Positions 7,548 to 16,597 of a stretch of DNA of 49,922 bases are shown in pieces (within the stretch, counting starts at the first letter, position 1; each line of letters starts with the position of its first letter). The position numbers and the translations under genes were made by a program. The stretch lies in the NCBI GenBank assembly GCA_013286805.1, contig JABDEY010000008.1, positions 1 through 49,922 of the forward strand, in the 5' to 3' direction. The stretch is from Bacteroidota bacterium. GTDB taxonomy: Bacteria > Bacteroidota > Bacteroidia > JABDFU01. The notes under the pieces are model-generated. The model had not been told where the DNA came from. It searched no databases and saw only the letters and a program-made list of their open reading frames with translations.

Positions 7548-8661
7548 TCACCTGCTGCTCTGTATTAACAGGCAATTCTCTGTATTCATACTGTTGATTT
7601 CTTAACTGAGGAACGAATCCTGCTTCCCGTATGGCATCCTGAATCCCCTGTGAGGTAAACCGGTGCGGTGCTCCCGCAGCAGAAACAACATTCTCCTCTA
7701 TCATGATGGAGCCAAAATCATTCGCTCCGGCATGCAGACAAAGTTTCCCCACCTCTTTGCCAACTGTAAGCCAGCTGGCCTGTATGTTTATTACATTAGG
7801 TAACATAATCCTGCTCATGGCTATCATGCGTATATATTCATCCCCGCTTACATTATTTTTAATTCCTTTGTGACGTCTCAGCAAGGTTCCATCATCCTGG
7901 AAGGGCCAGGGGATAAAGGCCAGAAAGCCTTTCGCGCCGGCAGGTTTTTCATTCTGAACCTCTCTGAGCCAAACCAGGTGTTCAAAGCGTTCTTCCGTTG
8001 TTTCAATATGTCCGAACATCATTGTCGCCGACGTAGTCAAATTCAACTGATGTGCCGCCCTCATTACATCCAGCCATTCTCTGCCTCCGCATTTTCCTTT
8101 TGATATCAGCCTGCGCACGCGATCATTCAGGATCTCTGCCCCCGCGCCTGGAAGAGAGTCCAAACCGGCGTCTTTCAGTGCCTTTAATACAGAGGTATGG
8201 GTGCTCTTTTCCAGCTTTGTAATATGCGCTATCTCCGGAGGCCCCAGGGAATGAAGTTTTAAATTGGGATAGAGTGATTTTAATTCCTTAAACAGGTCAA
8301 CATAAAATTTCAGACCTAATTCAGGATGATGCCCGCCCTGCAATAACAATTGCTCTCCCCCTAATCTGAAAGTCTCTTCAATCTTAACTTTGTAAGTTTC
8401 AATATCCGTTATATAAGCATCAGCATGTCCTGGTATTCTGTAAAAATTACAGAATTTGCAATTTGCAATACAAACATTGGTCGTATTGACATTCCTGTCT
8501 ATGATCCAGGTCACCTTATTGTCCGGCTTCTTGAGTTTCCGGAGCTCATTTCCAACAAACATTAACTCAGCAGTTCCGGCATTTTTAAACAGAAATACAC
8601 CCTCATCCGCAGAAAGCTCTTCGAATTTCAAGGCACGTACTAAAAGTGAATCCACGACCAT
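7537..8661 (-). CDS. mqnC: MqnC, cyclic dehypoxanthine futalosine synthase (radical SAM)
   Basis: MqnC is a radical-SAM enzyme of the futalosine route to menaquinone, cyclising dehypoxanthine futalosine. The cluster motif CxxxCxxC is CIANCKFC, about residue 65, inside RNVNTTNVCIANCKFCNFYR. Other family features are LLLQGGHHPELGL, the LHSLGPPEI segment, LPGAGAEILNDRVRRLIS and FIPWPFQDDGT. The 374-residue length is normal. The close paralogue MqnE also contains radical-SAM cysteines, but the QGG and PGAGAEIL blocks fit MqnC better. No other mqn genes are in this window, which is common because the pathway is often scattered. The start ATG at 8661 has a near-consensus -7 box upstream (TAAATTTC, 8684-8691). 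The 3' end overlaps the LamG gene tail. Confidence 0.85.
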   Translation of the reverse strand: MVVDSLLVRALKFEELSADEGVFLFKNAGTAELMFVGNELRKLKKPDNKVTWIIDRNVNTTNVCIANCKFCNFYRIPGHADAYITDIETYKVKIEETFRLGGEQLLLQGGHHPELGLKFYVDLFKELKSLYPNLKLHSLGPPEIAHITKLEKSTHTSVLKALKDAGLDSLPGAGAEILNDRVRRLISKGKCGGREWLDVMRAAHQLNLTTSATMMFGHIETTEERFEHLVWLREVQNEKPAGAKGFLAFIPWPFQDDGTLLRRHKGIKNNVSGDEYIRMIAMSRIMLPNVINIQASWLTVGKEVGKLCLHAGANDFGSIMIEENVVSAAGAPHRFTSQGIQDAIREAGFVPQLRNQQYEYRELPVNTEQQVITY

Positions 8662-8683
8662 TTCTTTATAGCATTTAGAATAC

Positions 8684-8691
8684 GAAATTTA
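8684..8691 (-). promoter_or_regulatory. Probable -7 box of mqnC
   Basis: TAAATTTC on the minus strand matches TAnnTTTG at all but the last base and lies 22 nt upstream of the mqnC ATG. Confidence 0.4.
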
Positions 8692-8717
8692 CGCAAAAAA
8701 ATCATTAACATTGTTAA

Positions 8718-10988
8718 ATGGCTTTTCCACAGAAGAAAATCTTACTTCTACTTTTTATCATCGGGATATCCAATTTCATCTTCGCAAGCCTGAAAAATGT
8801 AAAATTTCAAGGGGATACCATAAACCGTGTCAATAAAAAAGGGGAAAAACAGGGATATTGGATACTCCTCGGGAAAAATAAAAAGGAACCCCGGTTCAGT
8901 CATTACGGAAGGAATCAGAAGATTGAAGAAGGTTACTACCTGAATAACCAAAAACAACGGCTGTGGAAATCTTGGTACAATACCAATGAACTACAAAGTG
9001 AAATAACGTATGAAAATGGAATTCCGGAAGGGCCTGCAAAATTTTATTATGAAAATGGAAAGGTCAGGGAAGAAGGCATATATGAAAGAGATCATTGGGT
9101 CGGGGAATATCATGTATTTGACAAAGAAGGCAACCTGACGGTGCGCAAATCTGTCTCCGTTCAGGATCTGAAAAGCGCCTACCTCCTGATCAGCGGAGAA
9201 GTGAAGAAATTAAACAAGGAACTGGACAGTGTCAGGATAACTGTCGAAAAATTCGGGTTTGAGACTGCCGTTTTCTTTTCCGCAAAGGACGGAACATTCA
9301 GCTTTCGGCTGCCCCTGAATGAAGAATACATTATCTATTTTAATAAGCAGGGATTCCATCACCAGTCCATTAATGTAAATACGAATGTGGACTCAGAAAT
9401 GGATACAACAGTTTACAGCATACGAGGCTATAAAGTAAATTTATCGGACAACCTCGCATCTTCTGCTTTCAGTGAACTTGTAAATGTCACACTCAATAAG
9501 CCCATAGGGAAAATTAGATTTGATGAAAAGAAAAAACAATTTATTGCCGAGCGGCTTATCAGAAAACCCGAGGAAGTAGCTGATGACCTTGGCCAGTCTG
9601 TACGCCAGATGATCCAGCAGACCGCTCAGTTGGAAAATGAAAAGTCCAATGCGGAAGCAGAGAAAAAAATGAAAGAACGGGAACTCGAGCTTTTCAAGGA
9701 GGAAGAAGAGGCTAAAGACGCTGCCGAATTGATGAAAAAAGAAAGCGCATTGACTAAATTAGAGAATGAACAGAAAATTCAAAAATATAAATACGAACAA
9801 ATACAGGAAGAACTTGGATTACAGCGTGAAAAACAAAAAAATCAGGCACTGAGTGAAGAGGATAAGTCAAAGACACTGGAGTTAATTAACAAAGAATCCG
9901 AACTTCAAAAACAAAAACAGGAGGAACTGCTTAAAGACAAGGAGATCACTATTCAAAAGAGAGAAAATGACGTGAAGCAGCGTGAATTGAAACAGGAGCA
10001 GCTCTATATTCTTTATATCTCCCTTGGCCTCGGCCTTGTTCTTTCATTTGCATTTCTTTTATACCGGAACTATCTAAATAAAAGCAAAGCCAACAAACAA
10101 CTGCATCTTGCCAATACAGAGATTCTTCGGCACAAAATGGAATTGGAAGAAAAAAACAAAGACATTACAGACAGCATCACTTATGCTGAACGTATTCAAA
10201 GAGCCATTTTGCCTTCCACCGATCTGATCAGGCAAAACCTTCCTCAGTGTTTTATTTTATTCAAACCCAAGGACATTGTAAGCGGAGACTTTTATTTCTC
10301 ACATAAAATGCTTTCCAAAGAGGGCCGGAACGGAGAGGAACTTATTTTCATTGCAGCTTGTGATTGTACCGGGCATGGGGTTCCGGGCGCCTTTATGAGC
10401 ATGATTGGACTGAACAAATTAAATGACGCTGTAGTACAGTCAACGGATCCGGGTGAAATTCTGGCGTTGGTAAACAAAGGGATTAAAAAAGCACTTAATC
10501 AGTCATTTATTGGAAAAAACCCGGAAGAGGGTACGGCTAAGGCTCGCGATGGAATGGACATGGCTCTGGTTAGCCTTGAATTCTCTGCGCCCGGCAATTC
10601 ACCGGCCTGTAAGCTAAAATACGCCGGTGCAAATCGTCCCCTCTGGCTGATCCGTTCTGGTAATCTTATCGAATTCAAACCGACTAAAACTGGTATTGGG
10701 GGGCACACGGATGATCTTCAGGAGTTCAAAACCCATGAAATTCAACTCAATCAGGGTGAAACCATTTATATCTTCACGGATGGCTTTGCCGATCAGTTTG
10801 GAGGGGAATATGGAAAAAAACTGATGACTAAGACTTTCAAAGAAACCTTGCTTTCCATTGCAGGTAAAGGAATGCCGGAACAACGTGACTACCTTGATAC
10901 CTATATTGAAAACTGGAAAAACCAGCAAAAGCTCGGTAAGCATTATGAACAGGTGGATGATATTTGTGTGATCGGGGTCAGGATCTGA
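8718..10988 (+). CDS. Membrane-anchored SpoIIE/PP2C-type serine phosphatase with MORN-variant sensor part
   Basis: The 756-residue protein has an N-terminal signal-like helix, then MORN-variant repeats of the EGYYLNNQKQRLWKSWY / GPAKFYYENGKVREEG type to about residue 145. A carboxypeptidase-regulatory-like beta domain follows (about 155-235), then a long charged coiled coil (295-425) and one transmembrane helix (LYILYISLGLGLVLSFAFLLYR, about 428-450). A second short coiled coil leads to a C-terminal SpoIIE phosphatase domain from about 487. In that domain FKPKDIVSGDFYF, AACDCTGHGVPGAFMSMIG and IYIFTDGFADQFGG supply the metal-binding acidic residues. This is a transmembrane phosphatase that could reverse a switch-kinase or anti-sigma system; no partner kinase or anti-sigma antagonist lies nearby. 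An analogous architecture with TPR repeats is common in Bacteroidota; here MORN repeats replace them. Confidence 0.88.
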   Translation: MAFPQKKILLLLFIIGISNFIFASLKNVKFQGDTINRVNKKGEKQGYWILLGKNKKEPRFSHYGRNQKIEEGYYLNNQKQRLWKSWYNTNELQSEITYENGIPEGPAKFYYENGKVREEGIYERDHWVGEYHVFDKEGNLTVRKSVSVQDLKSAYLLISGEVKKLNKELDSVRITVEKFGFETAVFFSAKDGTFSFRLPLNEEYIIYFNKQGFHHQSINVNTNVDSEMDTTVYSIRGYKVNLSDNLASSAFSELVNVTLNKPIGKIRFDEKKKQFIAERLIRKPEEVADDLGQSVRQMIQQTAQLENEKSNAEAEKKMKERELELFKEEEEAKDAAELMKKESALTKLENEQKIQKYKYEQIQEELGLQREKQKNQALSEEDKSKTLELINKESELQKQKQEELLKDKEITIQKRENDVKQRELKQEQLYILYISLGLGLVLSFAFLLYRNYLNKSKANKQLHLANTEILRHKMELEEKNKDITDSITYAERIQRAILPSTDLIRQNLPQCFILFKPKDIVSGDFYFSHKMLSKEGRNGEELIFIAACDCTGHGVPGAFMSMIGLNKLNDAVVQSTDPGEILALVNKGIKKALNQSFIGKNPEEGTAKARDGMDMALVSLEFSAPGNSPACKLKYAGANRPLWLIRSGNLIEFKPTKTGIGGHTDDLQEFKTHEIQLNQGETIYIFTDGFADQFGGEYGKKLMTKTFKETLLSIAGKGMPEQRDYLDTYIENWKNQQKLGKHYEQVDDICVIGVRI

Positions 10989-11015
10989 TTGCTGAGGGTA
11001 CAATAATATTTTCTG

Positions 11016-11023
11016 TAAATTAG
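11016..11023 (+). promoter_or_regulatory. Possible -7 box of pdxA
   Basis: TAAATTAG is a one-mismatch version of TAnnTTTG, 6 nt before the pdxA ATG. If used, the transcript would have almost no leader. Confidence 0.3.
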
Positions 11024-11029
11024 CGACTT

Positions 11030-12079
11030 ATGAAGATTCGTGTAGGAATTACTCAGGGAGATATTAACGGTGTTGGTTTGGAAGTTATTATTAAGACATT
11101 TATTGATCCTGCCATTGAAGAATTATGTACTCCCATCATTTTCAGCTCCCAGAAAACAGCTTCTTATCACCGGAAAGCACTGGGAATAGAAGATTTTAGC
11201 TTCAACATCATTCGTGATATTGATCAGGCGAATCCCAAAAAACCCAACCTGCTTAGCGTTTACGACGAAGAAGTTAACATCGAACTGGGAATCCCGACAG
11301 CCTTGGGTGGTAAATATGCCTTCAAATCCCTCGAAGCTGCGTGTAATGCATTGGCAGCAAATAAAATTGATGTATTGGTTACTGCCCCGATAAATAAACA
11401 CACCATTCATTCCGCAGAATTCCCCTTTGCCGGTCATACGGAATACCTTGATCAGAAGTTTTCTGGTGGTAAAGGCGACGCCCTTATGCTGATGGTCTCC
11501 GAAACGCTCAAAATAGGCCTGGTAACAGGTCATCTTCCCGTTTCGAAAATAGTACCAGAGCTTACTGAAGAAAAAATTTTAAAAAAAATAACAACACTCA
11601 ACCGCACCCTGGTCGAAGATTTTGGGATCAGGAAGCCCAAAATAGCAGTTCTGGGACTTAACCCGCATGCGGGTGATAAAGGAACAATCGGGGACGAGGA
11701 ACAACTGGTCATCATCCCCGCTATAGATAAAGCAAAAACCGCATCCATATTGGTCCAGGGCCCTTACCCTGCCGACGGTTTTTTTGGAAATGCGTCCTAC
11801 CTTCAGTTTGATGGTGTATTGGCGATGTACCATGATCAGGGACTTATTCCTTTTAAAACAATCGCTTTTCACGACGGCATTAATTACACTGCCGGGTTAT
11901 CCGTCATCCGGACTTCTCCGGACCATGGAACAGCCTACGACATAGCCGGTAAAAACAAGGCTTCTGAACAATCATTCCGCCAGGCCGTATACCTGGCTAT
12001 AGACCTGTTTAGAAAACGCAGTGAATACAAAGAGATTTCAGCTAACCCGCTTAAATCATCACCTACAAGAAGAGAATAA
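11030..12079 (+). CDS. pdxA: PdxA, 4-hydroxythreonine-4-phosphate dehydrogenase
   Basis: PdxA oxidises 4-phosphooxy-threonine in the DXP-dependent route to pyridoxal phosphate. The 349-residue protein is full length. The three metal-ligand histidines known from E. coli PdxA appear in their usual contexts: TGHLPVSK, GLNPHAGDKG and AMYHDQGLIP. The conserved VTAPINKHTIH and SVIRTSPDHGTAYDIAG blocks are also present. The lipoprotein gene starts 8 nt after its stop and the ABC ATPase follows directly, so they may be co-transcribed although unrelated in function. Other PLP-dependent enzymes in the window (gcvP, hemL, kynU) would use its product. Confidence 0.96.
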   Translation: MKIRVGITQGDINGVGLEVIIKTFIDPAIEELCTPIIFSSQKTASYHRKALGIEDFSFNIIRDIDQANPKKPNLLSVYDEEVNIELGIPTALGGKYAFKSLEAACNALAANKIDVLVTAPINKHTIHSAEFPFAGHTEYLDQKFSGGKGDALMLMVSETLKIGLVTGHLPVSKIVPELTEEKILKKITTLNRTLVEDFGIRKPKIAVLGLNPHAGDKGTIGDEEQLVIIPAIDKAKTASILVQGPYPADGFFGNASYLQFDGVLAMYHDQGLIPFKTIAFHDGINYTAGLSVIRTSPDHGTAYDIAGKNKASEQSFRQAVYLAIDLFRKRSEYKEISANPLKSSPTRRE

Positions 12080-12087
12080 GTTTTGTT

Positions 12088-12621
12088 ATGACCACCTTTT
12101 TAAAACGAGGCGCACCCTTTGTATTTATATGTTTACTCATGGCATGTTCATGCGGAAGGTCCCCTTTATCTGTATACGGTCCGGCATTTGAAACGATCAT
12201 GCGCTCCGATACAGGACTTTTCAGGGGAATGAATATGCATTTGAGCAAAGAAAGCATCAAAGCACTTGAACCGGGAGGATTGAAAGAGGATGACAGCACG
12301 GGAGGGACTGACTATCTGTTCTATGAGTTAAAAATTGACACTACGATAAGCTATACACTTGCTTACTATTGTCCTGACAACAAACTAAATAACATTGCTG
12401 CGGACATTTATCTGTTAAATGAACCCCAGGCAGCTGAATTGTTTAACTCTTTTAAATCCTGGTTTGAAAAAAAATATGGTGTCCCTCAGACCGATGGCGA
12501 TTTCTTCTTATGGACAATTCAGACTTCGGAGGGGAAAATAAGAATAGAACTTGCCGATGAAAGCCCAACCTACAAGAAGGGAAAAATCACATTAGTGATC
12601 AGGGACGCAAAGGAACTTTAG
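12088..12621 (+). CDS. Small lipoprotein of unknown function
   Basis: The 177-residue product has a basic N-terminus, a short hydrophobic stretch (FVFICLLMAC) and a plausible lipobox ending at Cys20, so it should be lipidated and membrane-anchored. The mature part contains no family I recognise; it has a repeated aromatic/acidic character and ends in a beta-rich segment (KGKITLVIRD). Its stop codon TAG abuts the ATG of the ABC ATPase with no spacing, which implies translational coupling. A link to transport is possible, but it does not look like an oligopeptide-binding protein, which would be about 500 residues. Confidence 0.75.
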   Translation: MTTFLKRGAPFVFICLLMACSCGRSPLSVYGPAFETIMRSDTGLFRGMNMHLSKESIKALEPGGLKEDDSTGGTDYLFYELKIDTTISYTLAYYCPDNKLNNIAADIYLLNEPQAAELFNSFKSWFEKKYGVPQTDGDFFLWTIQTSEGKIRIELADESPTYKKGKITLVIRDAKEL

Positions 12622-14445
12622 ATGGAACCCTTACTCGAAGTACGTAATTTGATAACTGAGTTTCGTAATGATGACGAAACGGTTAAAGCTGTTAATTCCG
12701 TTTCTTTTGACTTGTTCAGAGGTCAGACAGTTGGAATGGTAGGAGAATCAGGCTCCGGAAAATCCGTTACTGCATTATCCATCATGCGACTCATCAGCAA
12801 TCCTCCCGGTAAAATTACCGGAGGCGAACTTATTTACCATTCCAAAAAGTCAGGTCCGGTTGACCTGCTCCGGATTTCTGAAAAGGAAATGCGCAAATAC
12901 CGCGGCAACGAATTAGCAATGATTTTTCAGGAACCCATGACTTCCCTCAATCCGGTTTATACCTGCGGTTACCAGGTAATGGAAGCTATACTGCTGCATC
13001 AGAAGATTACCCAAAAAGAAGCGAAAGCAAAAGTCCTGAACCTGTTCAGGGAAGTCGTTTTACCACGCCCGGAGCAGCTCTTTAATTCCTATCCTCATCA
13101 GCTGTCCGGGGGCCAGAAACAAAGGGTAATGATTGCAATGGCCATATCCTGTAATCCTGCCATTCTAATTGCAGATGAGCCTACAACTTCCCTGGATGTC
13201 ACAGTGCAAAAAACCATCCTCGCGCTGATGCAGGACCTTCAGCAAAAATATGAAATGGGAATCCTGTTTATTACACATGATCTGGGTGTACTGGCGGAAT
13301 TAGCAGATAAAATAGTGGTTATTTACAAGGGTAAAATCGTGGAGCAGGGCCCTGTGCTTGATATTTTTTCCTCCCCACAGCACCCCTATACCAAAGGATT
13401 GTTGGCCTGCCGGCCTCCCCTGAATAAACGCCTTCATTGGCTGCCGGTGGTTACCGATTTTATGGAAACGGACAGTGAAGGGGTCATGCATGAGAATTCA
13501 TTTTCCATTGACGATGTGACGAACCGGCTGACCGTAACACCTGAAGAACGCATGCAGCATCATAAAATGATTTATGCAAAAGAGCCTCTGCTGCAACTAA
13601 AAAATCTCAGGTCCTGGTTTCCGGTAAGAAACAGCTTGTTGGGTAAAATCACTTCCTGGATTAAGGCGGTGGACGATGTAAGCCTGGATGTATATCCGGG
13701 CGAAACACTTGGTCTGGTTGGAGAATCAGGCTGCGGCAAGACAACATTGGGAAGAACCATCCTGAAACTGCTGCCATCCAGATCTGGCGAAATTATTTTC
13801 CGCGGACAGAACATCGCTAACCTCTCCTCCAGATCCTTCCGGAACTTACGGAAAGACCTCCAGATTATTTTTCAGGACCCCTACTCCTCACTTAACCCAC
13901 GGATGACTGTTGGAGAAGCCATTATGGAACCAATGCTGGTCCATAACATTTACAAAACAGCTCGGGAAAGAAAAGACAAAACCATTGAACTTCTGAATAG
14001 GGTCAACATGAGTGAATCGCATTTTAAAAGGTATCCTCATGAATTCTCCGGAGGCCAGCGCCAACGGATCTGTATAGCCAGAGCCTTATCACTCAATCCT
14101 CAGTTCATTATCTGTGATGAATCTGTTTCTGCTCTTGATGTCTCAGTCCAGGCACAGGTTCTAAACTTGCTGAATGAATTAAAAAAGGAATTTGCCTTTT
14201 CATATATATTTATTTCCCATGATCTCTCGGTTGTAAAATTCATGAGTGATCGCATTGCAGTAATGCATGAGGGGAAAATAGTGGAGATGGGAGATGCGGA
14301 TGAGCTGACCACTCATCCCAAAACGGAATATACACGGAAGCTAATAGAAGCTATTCCAAAAGGAGAACTCAGGGATATTAAGCTTTCTCTGGAACGAAAG
14401 GCAATGCTAACAGGCAACGCTCAAAATACAACGCTCAACACTTAA
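12622..14445 (+). CDS. Fused two-domain oligopeptide/dipeptide-type ABC transporter ATPase
   Basis: The 607-residue protein is a DppD-DppF type tandem fusion, like E. coli YejF or GsiA. In domain 1, Walker A is GESGSGKS (41-48), the signature is LSGGQKQR (161-168) and Walker B is ILIADEP (181-187). HPYTKGLLACRPP is the C-terminal oligopeptide-transporter extension. In domain 2, Walker A is GESGCGKT (367-374), the signature is FSGGQRQR (475-482) and Walker B is FIICDES (495-501), with Ser where Pro is usual. The pair would power import of a peptide or similar solute across the inner membrane. No permease or solute-binding protein is adjacent, so they must be elsewhere. The gene abuts the lipoprotein stop. 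Confidence 0.93.
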   Translation: MEPLLEVRNLITEFRNDDETVKAVNSVSFDLFRGQTVGMVGESGSGKSVTALSIMRLISNPPGKITGGELIYHSKKSGPVDLLRISEKEMRKYRGNELAMIFQEPMTSLNPVYTCGYQVMEAILLHQKITQKEAKAKVLNLFREVVLPRPEQLFNSYPHQLSGGQKQRVMIAMAISCNPAILIADEPTTSLDVTVQKTILALMQDLQQKYEMGILFITHDLGVLAELADKIVVIYKGKIVEQGPVLDIFSSPQHPYTKGLLACRPPLNKRLHWLPVVTDFMETDSEGVMHENSFSIDDVTNRLTVTPEERMQHHKMIYAKEPLLQLKNLRSWFPVRNSLLGKITSWIKAVDDVSLDVYPGETLGLVGESGCGKTTLGRTILKLLPSRSGEIIFRGQNIANLSSRSFRNLRKDLQIIFQDPYSSLNPRMTVGEAIMEPMLVHNIYKTARERKDKTIELLNRVNMSESHFKRYPHEFSGGQRQRICIARALSLNPQFIICDESVSALDVSVQAQVLNLLNELKKEFAFSYIFISHDLSVVKFMSDRIAVMHEGKIVEMGDADELTTHPKTEYTRKLIEAIPKGELRDIKLSLERKAMLTGNAQNTTLNT

Positions 14446-14451
14446 TACCAA

Positions 14452-15978
14452 ATGAAGGCATCCTTTCAGGATAAATTCGTTTATTTTTTTTTAGCCGCTT
14501 TCTTTATAACAACTACTCTTCTTGCCTGTTTCTCAACAGGCACATACGAAAGCGGGGACAGCATTCAGCATTATTTAATCTCCAGGTATTCCTTCAGCCA
14601 TCCGGAATTATTCTTTAACCACTGGGGCAAACCCTTTTTCGTTCTGCTTTCAAGTTACTTTGCGCAACTTGGATTTTTAGGCATTAACATTTTTAATATC
14701 CTGTGCGCAACGCTAACCGGCCTCCTCTCCTATAAGATCGCGAAACATGTGCAACTCGATAAACCATGGCTGACACCAGTATTTGCCTTATTTGCTCCTA
14801 TCTATTATGTTACATTAATCACGGGTCTGACCGAGCCACTTTTCGCACTGGTATTAATGACTGGAATTTACCTGCTTCTGAAACAGAAATTTATAGCTTC
14901 CGCACTGGTTATTTCTTTCCTGCCTTTTGTCCGCATGGAGGGTTTTATTCTCCTTCCAATATTTGCGTTGGGCTATTTAACTTCTCCCCAACATGATGCA
15001 GCACAAAATTTCACAGAGTCTGTCCAAACACACCGCTTCCGACTAAGGTTATTTAGTTATTTTCTCCTATTAACCGGTACAACACTTTATTCACTCATTG
15101 GCTACTTTTACCATCACGACCTGTTTTGGATAGCCTCTCAAAATCCCTATCAGGGAGCCAAAGACATCTATGGAAGCGGGACAGCTTTTCACTTCATAGC
15201 AAAAAATGAATTTATTCTTGGTACACCCTTAGTTGTTTTGTTTTGCATAGGTTGTATTGCATATTTTTTACCGAAACGATGTATATCAAACCCGGAAAAG
15301 GATTCAAAAACCGAGAACACCATTCGCCCAACATCAACAGAACTAATTCTGATCCCTGGAACCTTCTTCACTTACCTGTTTCTTCATTCATTCCTCTGGT
15401 GGAGAGGACTGAACGGCTCATTAGGCCTGATACGTGTAATGGCAGGAGTAATGCCTCTTGCGGGTCTTATCGCTCTGAGAGGCCTTGGACTACTTTCATC
15501 CGGACTTGCAGCAATTCCCATCCCTGATAAATTATCCGGAATAAAACACGTCTTGCTTTTCATCCTTGTTGGGCTGATTATCTATATGCCATTCAAACAA
15601 CATACCTTCCCTTCGTCATTAGGCTATGAAGACATTGTCGTAAAACAATCGGTAACCTGGCTAAAGCAAAATCACCCGGAGTTCATTGGCCCGGATCAAA
15701 AATACTATTACCAATACCCCTATTTATCTGTTTTTCTGAACAACGATCCTTTTGACCCTAAACATTATGTTCCACTCTGGTCCACCCAACCCTCAAACGT
15801 TTCTGCTGGCTCCCTTTTAATTTGGGACAGCCATTATGGTCCGGCCGAATCCAGACTTCCTTTAAATTCCATCCTGGCAGATACATCATTTGAGCTTCTA
15901 AATTCTTTTAAAGCCGATCCGGCATTAATACCTCATGACAAGACAATGTTTGAAGTGTATATTTTCAGAAAGAAATAA
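14452..15978 (+). CDS. Multi-spanning GT-C-like membrane protein of unknown function
   Basis: The 508-residue protein has about 10 predicted hydrophobic helices (for example VYFFLAAFFITTTLLACF, LTPVFALFAPIYYVTLITGL, VLLFILVGLIIYMPF) and a soluble C-terminal part from about residue 400. After the first helix is an acidic loop, GTYESGDSIQHYLISRY, located as in GT-C glycosyltransferases, and a motif FVRMEGFILLPIF follows in mid-protein. It may transfer sugars from lipid-linked donors or be a related orphan. It starts 6 nt after the ABC gene and so may share that transcript; no functional link is apparent. Family assignment is weaker than for the 3247 gene. Confidence 0.6.
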   Translation: MKASFQDKFVYFFLAAFFITTTLLACFSTGTYESGDSIQHYLISRYSFSHPELFFNHWGKPFFVLLSSYFAQLGFLGINIFNILCATLTGLLSYKIAKHVQLDKPWLTPVFALFAPIYYVTLITGLTEPLFALVLMTGIYLLLKQKFIASALVISFLPFVRMEGFILLPIFALGYLTSPQHDAAQNFTESVQTHRFRLRLFSYFLLLTGTTLYSLIGYFYHHDLFWIASQNPYQGAKDIYGSGTAFHFIAKNEFILGTPLVVLFCIGCIAYFLPKRCISNPEKDSKTENTIRPTSTELILIPGTFFTYLFLHSFLWWRGLNGSLGLIRVMAGVMPLAGLIALRGLGLLSSGLAAIPIPDKLSGIKHVLLFILVGLIIYMPFKQHTFPSSLGYEDIVVKQSVTWLKQNHPEFIGPDQKYYYQYPYLSVFLNNDPFDPKHYVPLWSTQPSNVSAGSLLIWDSHYGPAESRLPLNSILADTSFELLNSFKADPALIPHDKTMFEVYIFRKK

Positions 15979-16271
15979 ATATTAACTTCGATAAAAAAAG
16001 AAAGCACCTGAGAAGAGCCTTCAAAAAGTCGGGTTTTGAGTTTTTGATGCTGTTTCCGGGCGGGGCATTTGACGAAAGCAGGCGCTGTCTGCTGGCAGTA
16101 GTTTGTTTACAAACATATCTGCCAGTTGTGCCGACATTTATCGGCCTGAGGCCGCAGGCCCAGTTCGCCTGCGCAGGGTAAATAGATTCAAATAATCCCC
16201 GATTAATTGTCAGCGATGAACGATACTTTCTTTTTACCTAAAATCGCTAAAAAAAATAAAAATCAATTAAT
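15979..16271. other. 293-bp spacer with several palindromes
   Basis: No ORF is supported here. The central part (about 16050-16180) is visibly GC-richer than the flanks and holds a hairpin at 16092-16125, palindromes at 16142-16154 and 16168-16177, and a GGCCTG/CAGGCC pair (16143-16160). It may be a degraded mobile or extragenic repeat, or a structured RNA. I could not assign it to any known RNA family. Confidence 0.45.
16092..16125. other. Bulged hairpin in the 16-kb spacer
   Basis: CTGGCAG pairs with CTGCCAG (7 bp), and inside it GTTTGT pairs with ACAAAC (6 bp), separated by small internal loops TA and ATAT. No U-tract follows. Confidence 0.4.
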
Positions 16272-16556
16272 ATGCCACTGAAACGTTTCCGCTTTATAGC
16301 AATCCTTGAAGGAATTTCTTTCCTTACACTGCTCAGTATAGCCATGCCCCTGAAATACCTCGCACACTTGCCAATGCCCGTAAAAATAAACGGATGGATA
16401 CACGGCCTGCTTTTTATTTTTTACATCATTTTCCTTTTACAGGTCCAGGCTAAACTCAGATGGCCTGTGAAAACCACCCTCATCGCTTTTATTGCGGCCT
16501 TTCTTCCATTTGGAACATTTGTTCTGGATGCAAAAGTTTTGAAAAAATCACTCTGA
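16272..16556 (+). CDS. DUF3817 integral membrane protein
   Basis: The 94-residue protein has three hydrophobic helices (LEGISFLTLLSIAMPL, GLLFIFYIIFLLQV, TTLIAFIAAFLPFGTFVLD). Family markers are FRFIAILEGISFL, MPVKINGWIHGLLF and the ending ALPFGTF-like FLPFGTFVLDAKVLK. DUF3817 proteins are small conserved membrane proteins with no established function. It sits 41 nt ahead of the SixA phosphatase gene and could belong to the same transcript. The ATG choice gives the usual family length. Confidence 0.85.
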   Translation: MPLKRFRFIAILEGISFLTLLSIAMPLKYLAHLPMPVKINGWIHGLLFIFYIIFLLQVQAKLRWPVKTTLIAFIAAFLPFGTFVLDAKVLKKSL

Positions 16557-16597
16557 AAAAATTACATAGATTCACTCTGAAAATCATTTAGCTGAAC

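Noticed and set aside
12495-12621. The lipoprotein as a truncated solute-binding protein
   Set aside because: There is no similarity to SBP_bac_5 motifs, and the ORF is intact with a proper lipobox and stop.
14452-15978. Permease of the oligopeptide ABC transporter
   Set aside because: The protein has a GT-C-like topology with a large soluble C-terminus and lacks the EAA loop of ABC permeases.
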